A stretch of 46,805 nt of DNA from DAONJL01 sp035405645 [NCBI: bacterium]. GTDB lineage: Bacteria > JAGOBX01 > DAONJL01. How positions within the stretch are numbered: the stretch's first letter is position 1; each line of letters begins with the position of its first letter. This document shows positions 35,570 to 43,059 of the stretch, piece after piece. The notes below the pieces were generated by a model. It made no database searches. It was not told the origin of the DNA and saw only the letters and a program-made list of their open reading frames with translations. The position numbers and the translations under genes were made by a program. The stretch is taken from the NCBI GenBank assembly GCA_035405645.1, contig DAONJL010000007.1:58617-105421 (forward strand), written 5' to 3'.

Positions 35570-36494
35570 TTTTTATTATTCCTCGTAATATTCCATATTC
35601 ACTTATTGTTATTTGATTTATCTTAAAAAATTTTAATATATTTTTTATTATACTTATTCCAGCTATTATTATATCGCCTCGATTATCTTTTAATCCTCCA
35701 TATTTTTCTCTTTCTTCTATATTTAATTTTTTTAATCGCTCTTCTATTTCAAGTATTTCTTTGTAATCTAATTTTTCTTGATGTATTAATTCTGGCTGAT
35801 AATCTGTCATTTCTTTTTTTACTGTAACTAATGCTGAAAATGTGCCACTCGCACCAATTAAAAAATTGCCTATTTTTAAATTTTTAAAATTTTCTTCTAT
35901 ATATTCTTTTATATAATTATCAAGTTCATTATACTCTTCATTTTTTGTTGGTGCTCTACTAATAAACTTTTTTGTCAAATGAAGACAACCTAATTCAAAA
36001 CTTCTTTTTTCTATTAATTTAAAATTTTTTTCTGAATCAATTTTTTCTGCTGTTATTATTTCTGTTGAACCGCCGCCTATATCAATTGTTGAAAGTATTT
36101 TTATTTCTGATGGGATTATTATTGAGTCGATTATGCCATTAAAAGAAAAAAATGCTTCTTCTTCTCCTGATAATACTTTTATTTTTTGTTTTGTTTCTTT
36201 AAATACTAAACTTATAAATTCATTGGAATTTTCCGCTTTTCTTAATGCTGCTGTTCCAAAAATATATATTTCATTACAATTTTTTTCTTTACATATATTT
36301 AACAACTTTTTTAATTCTATTAAATTTATTTCAATTGTTTTTCTTGAAATTATTTTATTATTATTAACTAACTCACCACCTAATCTTGTAGTTTTTATTG
36401 TTCTAAAAAATTCTTTTTCTTTCTCTCTATCCCAGATTAATAATCGTATAGTATTAGTGCCAATATCAATAGCAGCAATTAAATGATTATTCAT
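35538..36494 (-). CDS. Ppx/GppA-family exopolyphosphatase
   Basis: The 318-residue actin-like-fold phosphatase opens with AAIDIGTNTIRLLIWD (phosphate 1), then IFGTAALRKAENS, VLSGEEEAFFSFNGI and STIDIGGGSTEII (phosphate 2), and GNFLIGASGTFSALV. The family hydrolyses polyphosphate or pppGpp; substrate preference cannot be read. The short length (no C-terminal helical domain) matches the two-domain bacterial forms. It starts 5 nt after the stop of a lipoprotein gene and overlaps Dus by 32 nt. Confidence 0.92.
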   Translation of the reverse strand: MNNHLIAAIDIGTNTIRLLIWDREKEKEFFRTIKTTRLGGELVNNNKIISRKTIEINLIELKKLLNICKEKNCNEIYIFGTAALRKAENSNEFISLVFKETKQKIKVLSGEEEAFFSFNGIIDSIIIPSEIKILSTIDIGGGSTEIITAEKIDSEKNFKLIEKRSFELGCLHLTKKFISRAPTKNEEYNELDNYIKEYIEENFKNLKIGNFLIGASGTFSALVTVKKEMTDYQPELIHQEKLDYKEILEIEERLKKLNIEEREKYGGLKDNRGDIIIAGISIIKNILKFFKINQITISEYGILRGIIKSVIKKEIKNW

Positions 36495-36499
36495 TTCAT

Positions 36500-37039
36500 T
36501 TATGGATGGGATAATGGATTATTATAATTTGTTTTTAATTCTATTTCTAATGAATCTATAAAACCATCTTTATCTGTATCTTCTATTGTTCTTAAAATTC
36601 TATTCTCTGCTATTTTCCCATATCTTGATTTTCTATCAATATTTTTATATATTTTTTCTGCTTCTTTAAAATTAAATTTTTTTTCAAATAATAATCCCTT
36701 AAACAATTGACTTTCATTAAAATAATCATCTTTTGTTATTAATGAATTTACATTAACTTTTTCTTCTTCTATTTCTTTTATATATTTTCCTATTTTTTCA
36801 AATTTATTTTTTTTATACAATTTTTTTATTTTCTTTATGTTTTTCTCACATATTTTTATATAATCAGAAATATTATTAAATTCTTCTTTTGTTAATTCTT
36901 TTTTATTTATCTCAAATGCATAATCATCAGTCATTTTTCTTTTTATATTATCTGATGTCAAAACTTTATTGGAACTACAATTTATTAATAAAACTATAAA
37001 AATTAGACTTATAAAAAATATTAGATTTTTTTTACTCAT
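36500..37039 (-). CDS. Lipoprotein with C-terminal calcium-loop motif
   Basis: The 179-residue product has a signal peptide with lipobox (LINCSS). The middle is helical and Lys/Glu-rich, with YKKNKFEKIGKYI and FNFKEAEKIYKNI resembling TPR-type repeats. The C-terminus carries EDTDKDGFIDSLEIELKTN, then YNNPLSHP, like a thrombospondin type 3-style calcium-binding repeat. I do not recognise the family. It lies 8 nt after fliN. A role at the cell envelope is likely from the lipobox alone. Confidence 0.78.
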   Translation of the reverse strand: MSKKNLIFFISLIFIVLLINCSSNKVLTSDNIKRKMTDDYAFEINKKELTKEEFNNISDYIKICEKNIKKIKKLYKKNKFEKIGKYIKEIEEEKVNVNSLITKDDYFNESQLFKGLLFEKKFNFKEAEKIYKNIDRKSRYGKIAENRILRTIEDTDKDGFIDSLEIELKTNYNNPLSHP

Positions 37040-37047
37040 TTTTAAAA

Positions 37048-37395
37048 TTAGATAATCATTTTTTTATCAATATCTGTTGTGCTCATTATTTCTGTAATTC
37101 GCACTCCAAAATTCTCATCTATTACTACTACTTCACCTTTTGCTACTACATTCTTATTTATTATTAAATCAACTGATTCACCTGCTTGCTTATTTAATTC
37201 TATTATAGAACCTTCTTCAAGTTCTAATATTTCTCTAAATGTTTTTTTTGCTCTTCCTAATTCAACAGTAAGAGTTAAAGGTACATCAACAAAATAACGA
37301 ATTTCATTAGATGGTGTTACTTCTTTTGAAATTGCTAAATCAGCAAATTTAACATTTTTTATATGTTTTTTTTCACCACCAATTTTTTCACTCAT
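37048..37395 (-). CDS. fliN: FliN/SpoA-type surface-presentation protein
   Basis: FliN is the main part of the flagellar C-ring switch. The 115-residue product has a Lys-rich N-terminal extension, then a SpoA domain: RYFVDVPLTLTVELGRAKKT, FREILELEEGSIIELNKQAG, ESVDLIINKNVVAKGEVVVI and ENFGVRITEI. This follows FliN's pattern closely. No other flagellar or type III secretion gene is in the window, so it may belong to either system or act alone. Its ribosome site is AAGGCAGG. It is the first gene of the nine-gene minus operon, which has its own promoter. Confidence 0.9.
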   Translation of the reverse strand: MSEKIGGEKKHIKNVKFADLAISKEVTPSNEIRYFVDVPLTLTVELGRAKKTFREILELEEGSIIELNKQAGESVDLIINKNVVAKGEVVVIDENFGVRITEIMSTTDIDKKMII

Positions 37396-37429
37396 ATATA
37401 TTTACCTGCCTTTCAGGAATTTAAATAAT

Positions 37430-37457
37430 ATTTTATTATTAAATTAAAAAAAGTCAA
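37430..37457 (-). promoter_or_regulatory. Promoter of the fliN operon
   Basis: On the minus strand, TTGACT 37457-37452 and TAAAAT 37435-37430 are 16 bp apart. Transcription would start near 37423, about 28 nt before the fliN ATG at 37395. It is divergent from the nickel-transport operon. Confidence 0.6.
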
Positions 37458-37536
37458 ATAAAAAATTTTTTTTGAAAATAATAAGTTCAAAATAAATTAT
37501 TAAAAAAAACAAAGAAGAAAAATTTTTTTTTTATAC

Positions 37537-37570
37537 TTGACAAGTAGCACAAAATTTAATATCGTGTTAC
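37537..37570 (+). promoter_or_regulatory. Likely promoter with overlapping dyad (candidate operator) for the nickel operon
   Basis: TTGACA at 37537-37542 is followed by a poor -10 match (TAATAT 37557-37562, 14-bp spacer). The dyad GTAGCAC 37544-37550 and GTGTTAC 37564-37570, with 13 nt between halves and one mismatch, covers the likely -35 to start region. A repressor bound there could block the polymerase. Nickel repressors of the NikR family use spaced GTGTTAC-type half-sites in some bacteria; the half orientation here is the reverse of what I recall, so the link is weak. Confidence 0.5.
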
Positions 37571-37605
37571 TAAATTGTTTTTTTATTTTTTTAGGAGGTG
37601 GTTTT

Positions 37606-38367
37606 ATGTTTCTTAAACTTTTTATTCTTTTTATTTTTACTCTTCAACTTTCTCTTTCTGCGCATTTTCAAATGATTATTCCTTCGGCTAATATTATCTC
37701 GCAGAAAGATAATAAAACTATTAATCTTGATATTAGGTTCACTCATCCTATGGAAATGAAAATGATGAATATGGCTAAACCTGAAAAATTCGCTGTTAAA
37801 ATTAAAGAAAAAGAAATTGACCTGACAAACGATATAAAACCTGTAAAAATTGATGAATGTCAGGCTTATAATTATTCATATAAAATCACTGAACCAGGTA
37901 ATTATATTTTTTATATTATACCAGCACCATATTGGGAACCTGATGAAGAAATATATATTATCCATTATGCAAAAACTTATGTAAATGCATTTGGTTTAGA
38001 AGAAGGCTGGGATACTATTGTTGGTTTAAAAACTGAAATACTACCTTTGACAAGACCTTATGGTTTATGGACTGGCAATATTTTTAGTGGTCAGGTATAT
38101 TTTAATGGTGAGCCATATCCAAATGCTCTTATTGAAGTCGAATATTTTAATAAAGATAAAAAAATAAAAGTTCCTGCTGACCCATATATTACTCAAACTT
38201 TGATTACTGATGAAAATGGAATTTTTCATTATGCAATTCCAAAAGCAGGTTGGTGGGGCTTTGCTGCTTTAATTGAAGATGATAAAAAAATGACTTCTCC
38301 TGATGGAAAAGAAGTAAATGTTGAAACTGGCGGTATTATCTGGATTTATGTTATTGATATGAAATAA
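37606..38367 (+). CDS. nikK: DUF4198/NikK-like periplasmic nickel-transport component
   Basis: From the ATG at 37606 the product has 253 residues; a TTG at 37537 is in frame but falls on the -35 box, and AGGAGGTG sits 6 nt before the ATG. A signal peptide is followed by AHFQMIIPSANI, with His right at the mature N-terminus, then FTHPMEMKMMNMAKPEKFAV and WEPDEEIYIIHYAKTYVNAFG. These are hallmarks of DUF4198 proteins found with CbiMQO-type nickel importers (NikK). A surface-exposed His/Met-rich metal site is implied. It leads the operon 62 nt before cbiM, and is secreted or anchored in the periplasm. Confidence 0.88.
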   Translation: MFLKLFILFIFTLQLSLSAHFQMIIPSANIISQKDNKTINLDIRFTHPMEMKMMNMAKPEKFAVKIKEKEIDLTNDIKPVKIDECQAYNYSYKITEPGNYIFYIIPAPYWEPDEEIYIIHYAKTYVNAFGLEEGWDTIVGLKTEILPLTRPYGLWTGNIFSGQVYFNGEPYPNALIEVEYFNKDKKIKVPADPYITQTLITDENGIFHYAIPKAGWWGFAALIEDDKKMTSPDGKEVNVETGGIIWIYVIDMK

Positions 38368-38429
38368 TTTTAAAATTTAGAAAAAAAAGTTTCGCAAAAT
38401 TTTTTTTTAATTTTTAAAAAGGAAAAAAA

Positions 38430-39035
38430 ATGCATATATCAGAAGGTGTATTATCAAATAAAATTATTATTATTTCCTATATTTTAACAATTATATTTTT
38501 AATTATTGGCTTAAAAAAAACAGATTATAAAAAAATGCCAAAAGTTGCTGTTTTTTCTTCTGCTTTTTTTATTGCTTCTTTTATCCATATTCCAATCGGA
38601 CCATCAAGTGTTCATTTAATATTAAATGGATTAATAGGTATCTTTTTAGGTTGGGCTGCATTTCCAGCGATTTTTGTCGGCTTACTATTTCAAGCAATAA
38701 TGTTTCAATTTGGTGGTTGGACTACACTTGGCGCCAATACTTTTAATATGGCAATCCCATCAATTCTTGTTTATATTTTTTTTAAAAAAATAGTTATCTC
38801 AAAAAATAAATTCATCACACTTATATCTGGTTTTTTTGCAGGGTTTTTAGCAGTTTTACTCGCTGGCATACTTGTCGCTATTTCTTTATATTTCTCAAAT
38901 GAAAATTTTATAAATGTAATTAAAATTTTTTTAATATCACATTTTCCAGTTATGTTAGTCGAAGGAATAATTACTATGTTTATTATAAATTTTATAAAAC
39001 AAGTTAAACCAGAATTATTATTAAATGAGGTTTAA
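38430..39035 (+). CDS. cbiM: Nickel/cobalt ECF transporter substrate-binding component (CbiM/NikM)
   Basis: The 201-residue membrane protein has about six helices. It begins MHISEG, in which the N-terminal amine and His2 coordinate the metal in CbiM/NikM structures, so the ATG at 38430 must be exact. GGWTTLGANTFNMAIPS and FIHIPIGPSSVHLILNGL carry the other conserved His and Asn residues. In the operon with a nikK-like gene, a nikL-like gene, cbiQ and cbiO it is most likely the nickel version rather than cobalt. An AAGGAAAA site precedes it. The 3' end overlaps the next gene by 11 nt. Confidence 0.95.
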   Translation: MHISEGVLSNKIIIISYILTIIFLIIGLKKTDYKKMPKVAVFSSAFFIASFIHIPIGPSSVHLILNGLIGIFLGWAAFPAIFVGLLFQAIMFQFGGWTTLGANTFNMAIPSILVYIFFKKIVISKNKFITLISGFFAGFLAVLLAGILVAISLYFSNENFINVIKIFLISHFPVMLVEGIITMFIINFIKQVKPELLLNEV

Positions 39036-39648
39036 TATGAAAATAAAATTATTAACAATTTGTTTAATTATCTATATTTCACAGATAAATTTATTAGCGC
39101 ATAAAGTGAATTTATTTACTGATATTTCTGATAAAGATATTATTGTTGATGCTTATTTTAATGATGGTAAGAAATGTGTAAATTCAAAAATAGAAGTATA
39201 TAACAACAAAGATGAGAAGATAGCAGAAGGCTTTACAGACCAGAACGGCAAATTTCAATTCACACCAATAAAAAAAGAGGATTTAAAAATTATATTAAAT
39301 GCTTCATTAGGTCATAGGACAGAATATTTAATAAATAAAGAAGAATTAACAATGTTTAATGAAGAAAATAATCAGAAGAAAATAATAACAAATCAAAGTA
39401 AAAAAAATATAAATACTGATAGTTCAATTGTTAGTAAAAAAAATGAAATGAAATTAGAAATAGATTATGAAATAATAAGGAAAATAATAGAAGAAGAATT
39501 AGACAAAAGAATAAAACCATTAGAGCATAATTATAAAGAATTATTAAAAAAAGAAGAAGTTTCAATAAAAGATATAATCAGTGGAGTTGGTTATATAATT
39601 GGTGTATTTGGAATAATTGCATTTATAAAAAGTTTTAAAAATAAATAA
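39025..39648 (+). CDS. nikL: NikL/CbiL-like accessory component of the nickel transporter
   Basis: The 207-residue product has a signal peptide, then a mature start at HKVNLFTDISDKDI, with His likely first. A small beta-sandwich domain (KKCVNSKIEVYNNKDEKIAEGFTDQNGKF) follows, then a charged helical stretch and one C-terminal membrane helix (VGYIIGVFGIIAFI). This is the layout of NikL/CbiL, which takes the place of NikN in some nickel ECF importers. The start overlaps cbiM by 11 nt: the ATG at 39025 gives MRFNMKIKLL, and a second ATG at 39037 is also possible. It abuts cbiQ by one base. The match rests on layout and position more than on sequence. Confidence 0.75.
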   Translation: MRFNMKIKLLTICLIIYISQINLLAHKVNLFTDISDKDIIVDAYFNDGKKCVNSKIEVYNNKDEKIAEGFTDQNGKFQFTPIKKEDLKIILNASLGHRTEYLINKEELTMFNEENNQKKIITNQSKKNINTDSSIVSKKNEMKLEIDYEIIRKIIEEELDKRIKPLEHNYKELLKKEEVSIKDIISGVGYIIGVFGIIAFIKSFKNK

Positions 39649-40364
39649 TGCTAAAAATAAAAGATATTGACCCACGCATAAAAATAATATTAATAATCAT
39701 ATTTTCATTTTCTATAGGTTTTTCACAGAATATAAAAATAATATTATATTTTTTTATCTTCTCATTAATAATGTTAATAATAATAAAAACAGATTATAAA
39801 AAATTTTTTAAAAAAATATTTGGTTTAAATACTTTCATTATTTTATTATGGCTAATACTGCCATTTTCAATAAAAGGTGAAAAAATATTGAAAATATATT
39901 TTTTTACAATTACAAAAGAAGGATTAATTGAAACAATAAAAATTAGTTTGAAATACAATTCAATAATAATAATAACAATTTTATTATTACAAGAATTAAA
40001 TATAATGCATTTAATACATAGTATTCGGCATTTTTATATTATTCCAGATAAAATAAGTGTATTAATTTATTTTTATTATAGATATTTAGCAGAAACTGAA
40101 AATGAATTAAAACGATTATTAAATGCAGTAAAAATACGAGGTTTTATTCCTTCAACAAATTTACATACATATAAAACTTATGCTAATTTAATAACTCATT
40201 TATTTATTAGAAGTTATGAACGAAGCCAGAATGTGTATAATGCAATGTTATGTCGTGGATTTAATGGAAAAATCTGGATCTGGGAACATTTTGCACTTCA
40301 CAAAAAAGATTTATTTTTTTTAGTTGTTAATATTTTTATTATTTGTATAATATTTATAATTTAG
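39648..40364 (+). CDS. cbiQ: ECF transporter T component (CbiQ)
   Basis: The 238-residue membrane protein has about five helices. It begins DIDPRIKIILIIIFSFS, typical of CbiQ, and contains the two coupling helices with AVKIRGF and AMLCRGF (the Ala-x-x-x-Arg-Gly motif), which contact CbiO. As the T subunit it joins the substrate-binding unit to the ATPase. It overlaps nikL by one base and touches cbiO without a gap, so translation is coupled. The energy-coupling role is well established for the family. Confidence 0.93.
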   Translation: MLKIKDIDPRIKIILIIIFSFSIGFSQNIKIILYFFIFSLIMLIIIKTDYKKFFKKIFGLNTFIILLWLILPFSIKGEKILKIYFFTITKEGLIETIKISLKYNSIIIITILLLQELNIMHLIHSIRHFYIIPDKISVLIYFYYRYLAETENELKRLLNAVKIRGFIPSTNLHTYKTYANLITHLFIRSYERSQNVYNAMLCRGFNGKIWIWEHFALHKKDLFFLVVNIFIICIIFII

Positions 40365-41009
40365 ATGGATGCAGAAAAAATAATTTGTTTAAAAAATATT
40401 TTTTTTGGTTTTAAAGCAAATAATATATTTATTAGAAACTTTGATTTAGAATTATTAAAAAACGAAAAGTTAGGTTTAATAGGACATACTGGTAGTGGTA
40501 AAACAACTATCTTACATATTATCATGGGCTTGCTAAAACCTATACAGGGTGAAGTCATAATCTTTGAAAAAAAACGAAAAACAGAAGATGATTTTTTAGA
40601 AGTGAGACAAAAAATTGGTTTATTATTTCAAAATTCTGATGAACAATTATTTTGCCCAAGTGTAATTGAAGATATTGCTTTTGGTCCTCTTAATCTTCAT
40701 TACAATAATCGCGAGTATGTAAAAAGAAAAGTAAATGAGATAATAAAAAAATTTGATCTGGAAGAATTAAAAAATCGGTATGTAACAGATTTGTCTTATG
40801 GTGAAAAAAAGATTGTTGCGCTCGCTGGTATTTTTGCTATGGAACCAGAAGTATTATTACTTGATGAACCAACAAATGGTCTTGATAAAGAACACACAAA
40901 AAAAATAATCGAACTAATAAAAAAAGAAGTGAAAACCTGTATTATTGTTTCACATAATCAAGAATTTATAAATGAATTATGTAATAGAAAAATAGTTTTG
41001 AATAATTGA
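40365..41009 (+). CDS. cbiO: ECF transporter ATPase (CbiO)
   Basis: The 214-residue ABC ATPase has Walker A GHTGSGKTT (residues 40-48), a Q-loop FQNSDEQLFCPSV typical of CbiO, the signature LSYGEKKIVALAG (a variant of LSGGQ), Walker B VLLLDEPTNGLD and the switch His in IVSHNQEF. It is shorter than most CbiO proteins because the C-terminal tail is missing, but all catalytic motifs are present. It starts directly after the cbiQ stop and ends the nickel operon. A single ATPase is normal for group I ECF importers, where it acts as a homodimer. Confidence 0.95.
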   Translation: MDAEKIICLKNIFFGFKANNIFIRNFDLELLKNEKLGLIGHTGSGKTTILHIIMGLLKPIQGEVIIFEKKRKTEDDFLEVRQKIGLLFQNSDEQLFCPSVIEDIAFGPLNLHYNNREYVKRKVNEIIKKFDLEELKNRYVTDLSYGEKKIVALAGIFAMEPEVLLLDEPTNGLDKEHTKKIIELIKKEVKTCIIVSHNQEFINELCNRKIVLNN

Positions 41010-41222
41010 AAAATTAAGAAAAAAAGTGAGTTTTTATTTTTTATTAATGAATAAAACTAATTCATATAATTTTTTTATACCACATAAAAAAAATTTTTTT
41101 TAGCAGTCATTAAATAACATAACTAATTATCAGTAGAAGATTTAAACCTGTTCTAGTCTACTTTCTTGCGCAGGACTACTAATTATTGACTTTAATATTA
41201 TTATGTATTAATCTATATAAAT
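41010..41222. other. Intergenic region with possible alternative stems
   Basis: No gene is seen. AGTAGA 41132-41137 can pair with TCTACT 41157-41162 (6 bp), or its first five bases with CTACT 41076 equivalents at 41176-41180; TAGTC 41154-41158 can pair with GACTA 41174-41178. A TTGACT at 41186-41191 may be the -35 box of the next gene, with only a weak -10 (TTAATC 41208-41213). No Shine-Dalgarno precedes the ATG at 41223. Confidence 0.4.
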
Positions 41223-42968
41223 ATGAAAAAACAAATCTTAATTGGCGAATCAGATTTTAAAAATATAATAAAAGAAGAAGGTTATTATATAGATAAAACA
41301 TTGATAATAAAAGAAATAATTCAGGATGGGGCAAAAATAATATTATTTCCACGACCACGAAGATTTGGAAAAACATTGAATCTCACAACATTAAAATATT
41401 TTTTTTCTTTAGAGGAAGCAGAAGAAAATCAAAAATTATTTAGTGATTTAAAAATATCAAAAGAAAAAGAATTTGAAAAACAAGGAAAATATCCTGTAAT
41501 TTATTTAACATTTAAAGATGTGAAAAAATCTAAATGGAATGAATGTTTAGAATATATAAAAGGAATAATTTTAAATTTGTATAATGAATTTAGTTATTTA
41601 TTGAATTCAAATAAGTTAACACAAAGTGAAAAAAACAAAATAAATAAAATATTAAATGAATGTGGAAATATAAGTGATTACGAAACAGCAATAAAAAATT
41701 TATCTGAATATTTATACAAACATTATAATCAACAGGTAGTAATATTAATAGATGAATATGATGTGCCTATACAGGAAGGCTATTTAAATGGTTATTATAA
41801 AGAAGTGATAGAATTAATGCGCAATTTATTAAGTGGAGCTTATAAATATAATAAATATTTATATAAAGGAGTATTGACTGGCATATTAAGAGTAGCAAAA
41901 GAGAGTATATTTTCTGGATTAAATAATTTAGAAGTCTATACAATATTATCAAAAAAATATGCTGAATTTTTTGGCTTTACAGAAGCAGAAGTAAAACAAA
42001 TGTTATCAGAGTATGACTTATCAGAAAAATTTAAAGATATTCAAAATTGGTATGATGGATATATATTTGGTGGTAAAACAATATATAATCCCTGGTCAAT
42101 AATAAAATATATAAAAAATGAAGAACATAAATTTGAACCATACTGGATAAACACGAGTTCAAATGATTTGATAGGTGATTTATTATTAAACACTGCAAAT
42201 GAAGAAATAAAAGATAAGTTATACAGTTTATTAAAAGGAGAAAGCATAGAAACAAAATTAGAATCAAATGTAGTATTTGAAGATTTGAGATATAATCCAG
42301 AATCAATATATATTTTTTTATTTTTTAGTGGATATTTAAAATATGTGGAAGAGATAGGTTCAGACGCAGAAGCAAGATACAGATTAAAATTAGTGAATAA
42401 AGAAATAGAAATATGTTTTGAAGATTTAATAAGAAGATGGTTTAATAAAATAAGTGGGAGTATATCAACGAAAAATATGCTTGAAGAATTAATAAATGGA
42501 AGAATTGAAAATTTTATAAATGAATTTAAGATATATATATTGAACGCATTTTCATATTTTATTACAGGTAAGAAGAATTCACAGGAACGAGAATTAATAG
42601 AAGAAGAAATAGAACGCGAAAAAGAGAAAGTGTATCAAGCATTTTTACTTGGAATGTTTGCAATGCTATCTGACAGATATAATATACGAGCAGAAAGAGA
42701 ATTTGGTTATGGCAAAGTAGACATTGCAATATTTCATAAGAGTGACAAAAGTAAACCAGCGATAATAATGGAGTTAAAAGTGAAACAAAAAAATAAAAGG
42801 ATTGAAAAAATTTTAAAAGATGCAATGAAACAGATTGAAAAGAAAAAATACGATGTTGAATTAAGGAGTCAAGGATATAATAAAATAATCAAAATGGCAA
42901 TAGTTTTTGATGGTAAGCAGGTGCATTTCGATTTTTCTAAATTTCGAAATTACAAAAAATCGAAATAA
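41223..42968 (+). CDS. AAA-ATPase-like protein with C-terminal PD-(D/E)XK nuclease domain (DUF1703 type)
   Basis: The 581-residue protein belongs to the large, poorly characterised AAA-ATPase-like/PDDEXK_9 family, abundant in many environmental and host-associated bacteria. It has the N-terminal FKNIIKEEGYYIDKT, a Walker A variant FPRPRRFGKT (residues 42-51), Walker B VVILIDEYDVPI, GVLTGILRVAKESIFSGLNN (sensor-like) and NWYDGYIFGG. The C-terminal nuclease-like motif is REFGYGKVDIAIF with MELKVK. It is not part of any operon here. A mobile or defence-related role has been suggested for relatives, but no function is established. An Rpn-type remnant at 8474-8722 is another PD-(D/E)XK relic in the window. 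Confidence 0.88.
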   Translation: MKKQILIGESDFKNIIKEEGYYIDKTLIIKEIIQDGAKIILFPRPRRFGKTLNLTTLKYFFSLEEAEENQKLFSDLKISKEKEFEKQGKYPVIYLTFKDVKKSKWNECLEYIKGIILNLYNEFSYLLNSNKLTQSEKNKINKILNECGNISDYETAIKNLSEYLYKHYNQQVVILIDEYDVPIQEGYLNGYYKEVIELMRNLLSGAYKYNKYLYKGVLTGILRVAKESIFSGLNNLEVYTILSKKYAEFFGFTEAEVKQMLSEYDLSEKFKDIQNWYDGYIFGGKTIYNPWSIIKYIKNEEHKFEPYWINTSSNDLIGDLLLNTANEEIKDKLYSLLKGESIETKLESNVVFEDLRYNPESIYIFLFFSGYLKYVEEIGSDAEARYRLKLVNKEIEICFEDLIRRWFNKISGSISTKNMLEELINGRIENFINEFKIYILNAFSYFITGKKNSQERELIEEEIEREKEKVYQAFLLGMFAMLSDRYNIRAEREFGYGKVDIAIFHKSDKSKPAIIMELKVKQKNKRIEKILKDAMKQIEKKKYDVELRSQGYNKIIKMAIVFDGKQVHFDFSKFRNYKKSK

Positions 42969-43059
42969 GACAAAAATTTTTTATTATCAAAATTATCAAC
43001 TTGCTTTTTCAAAAAAAAATTCATTAATTATTTATAAGTTTGCGATTCTTTGCCAACCT

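Noticed and set aside
37537-37605. TTG start of the NikK-like gene at 37537
   Set aside because: It would coincide with the TTGACA box; AGGAGGTG and ATG at 37606 give a proper signal peptide.
38368-38429. Intrinsic terminator between the NikK-like gene and cbiM
   Set aside because: Only A/T complementarity with no GC stem; the genes look co-transcribed.
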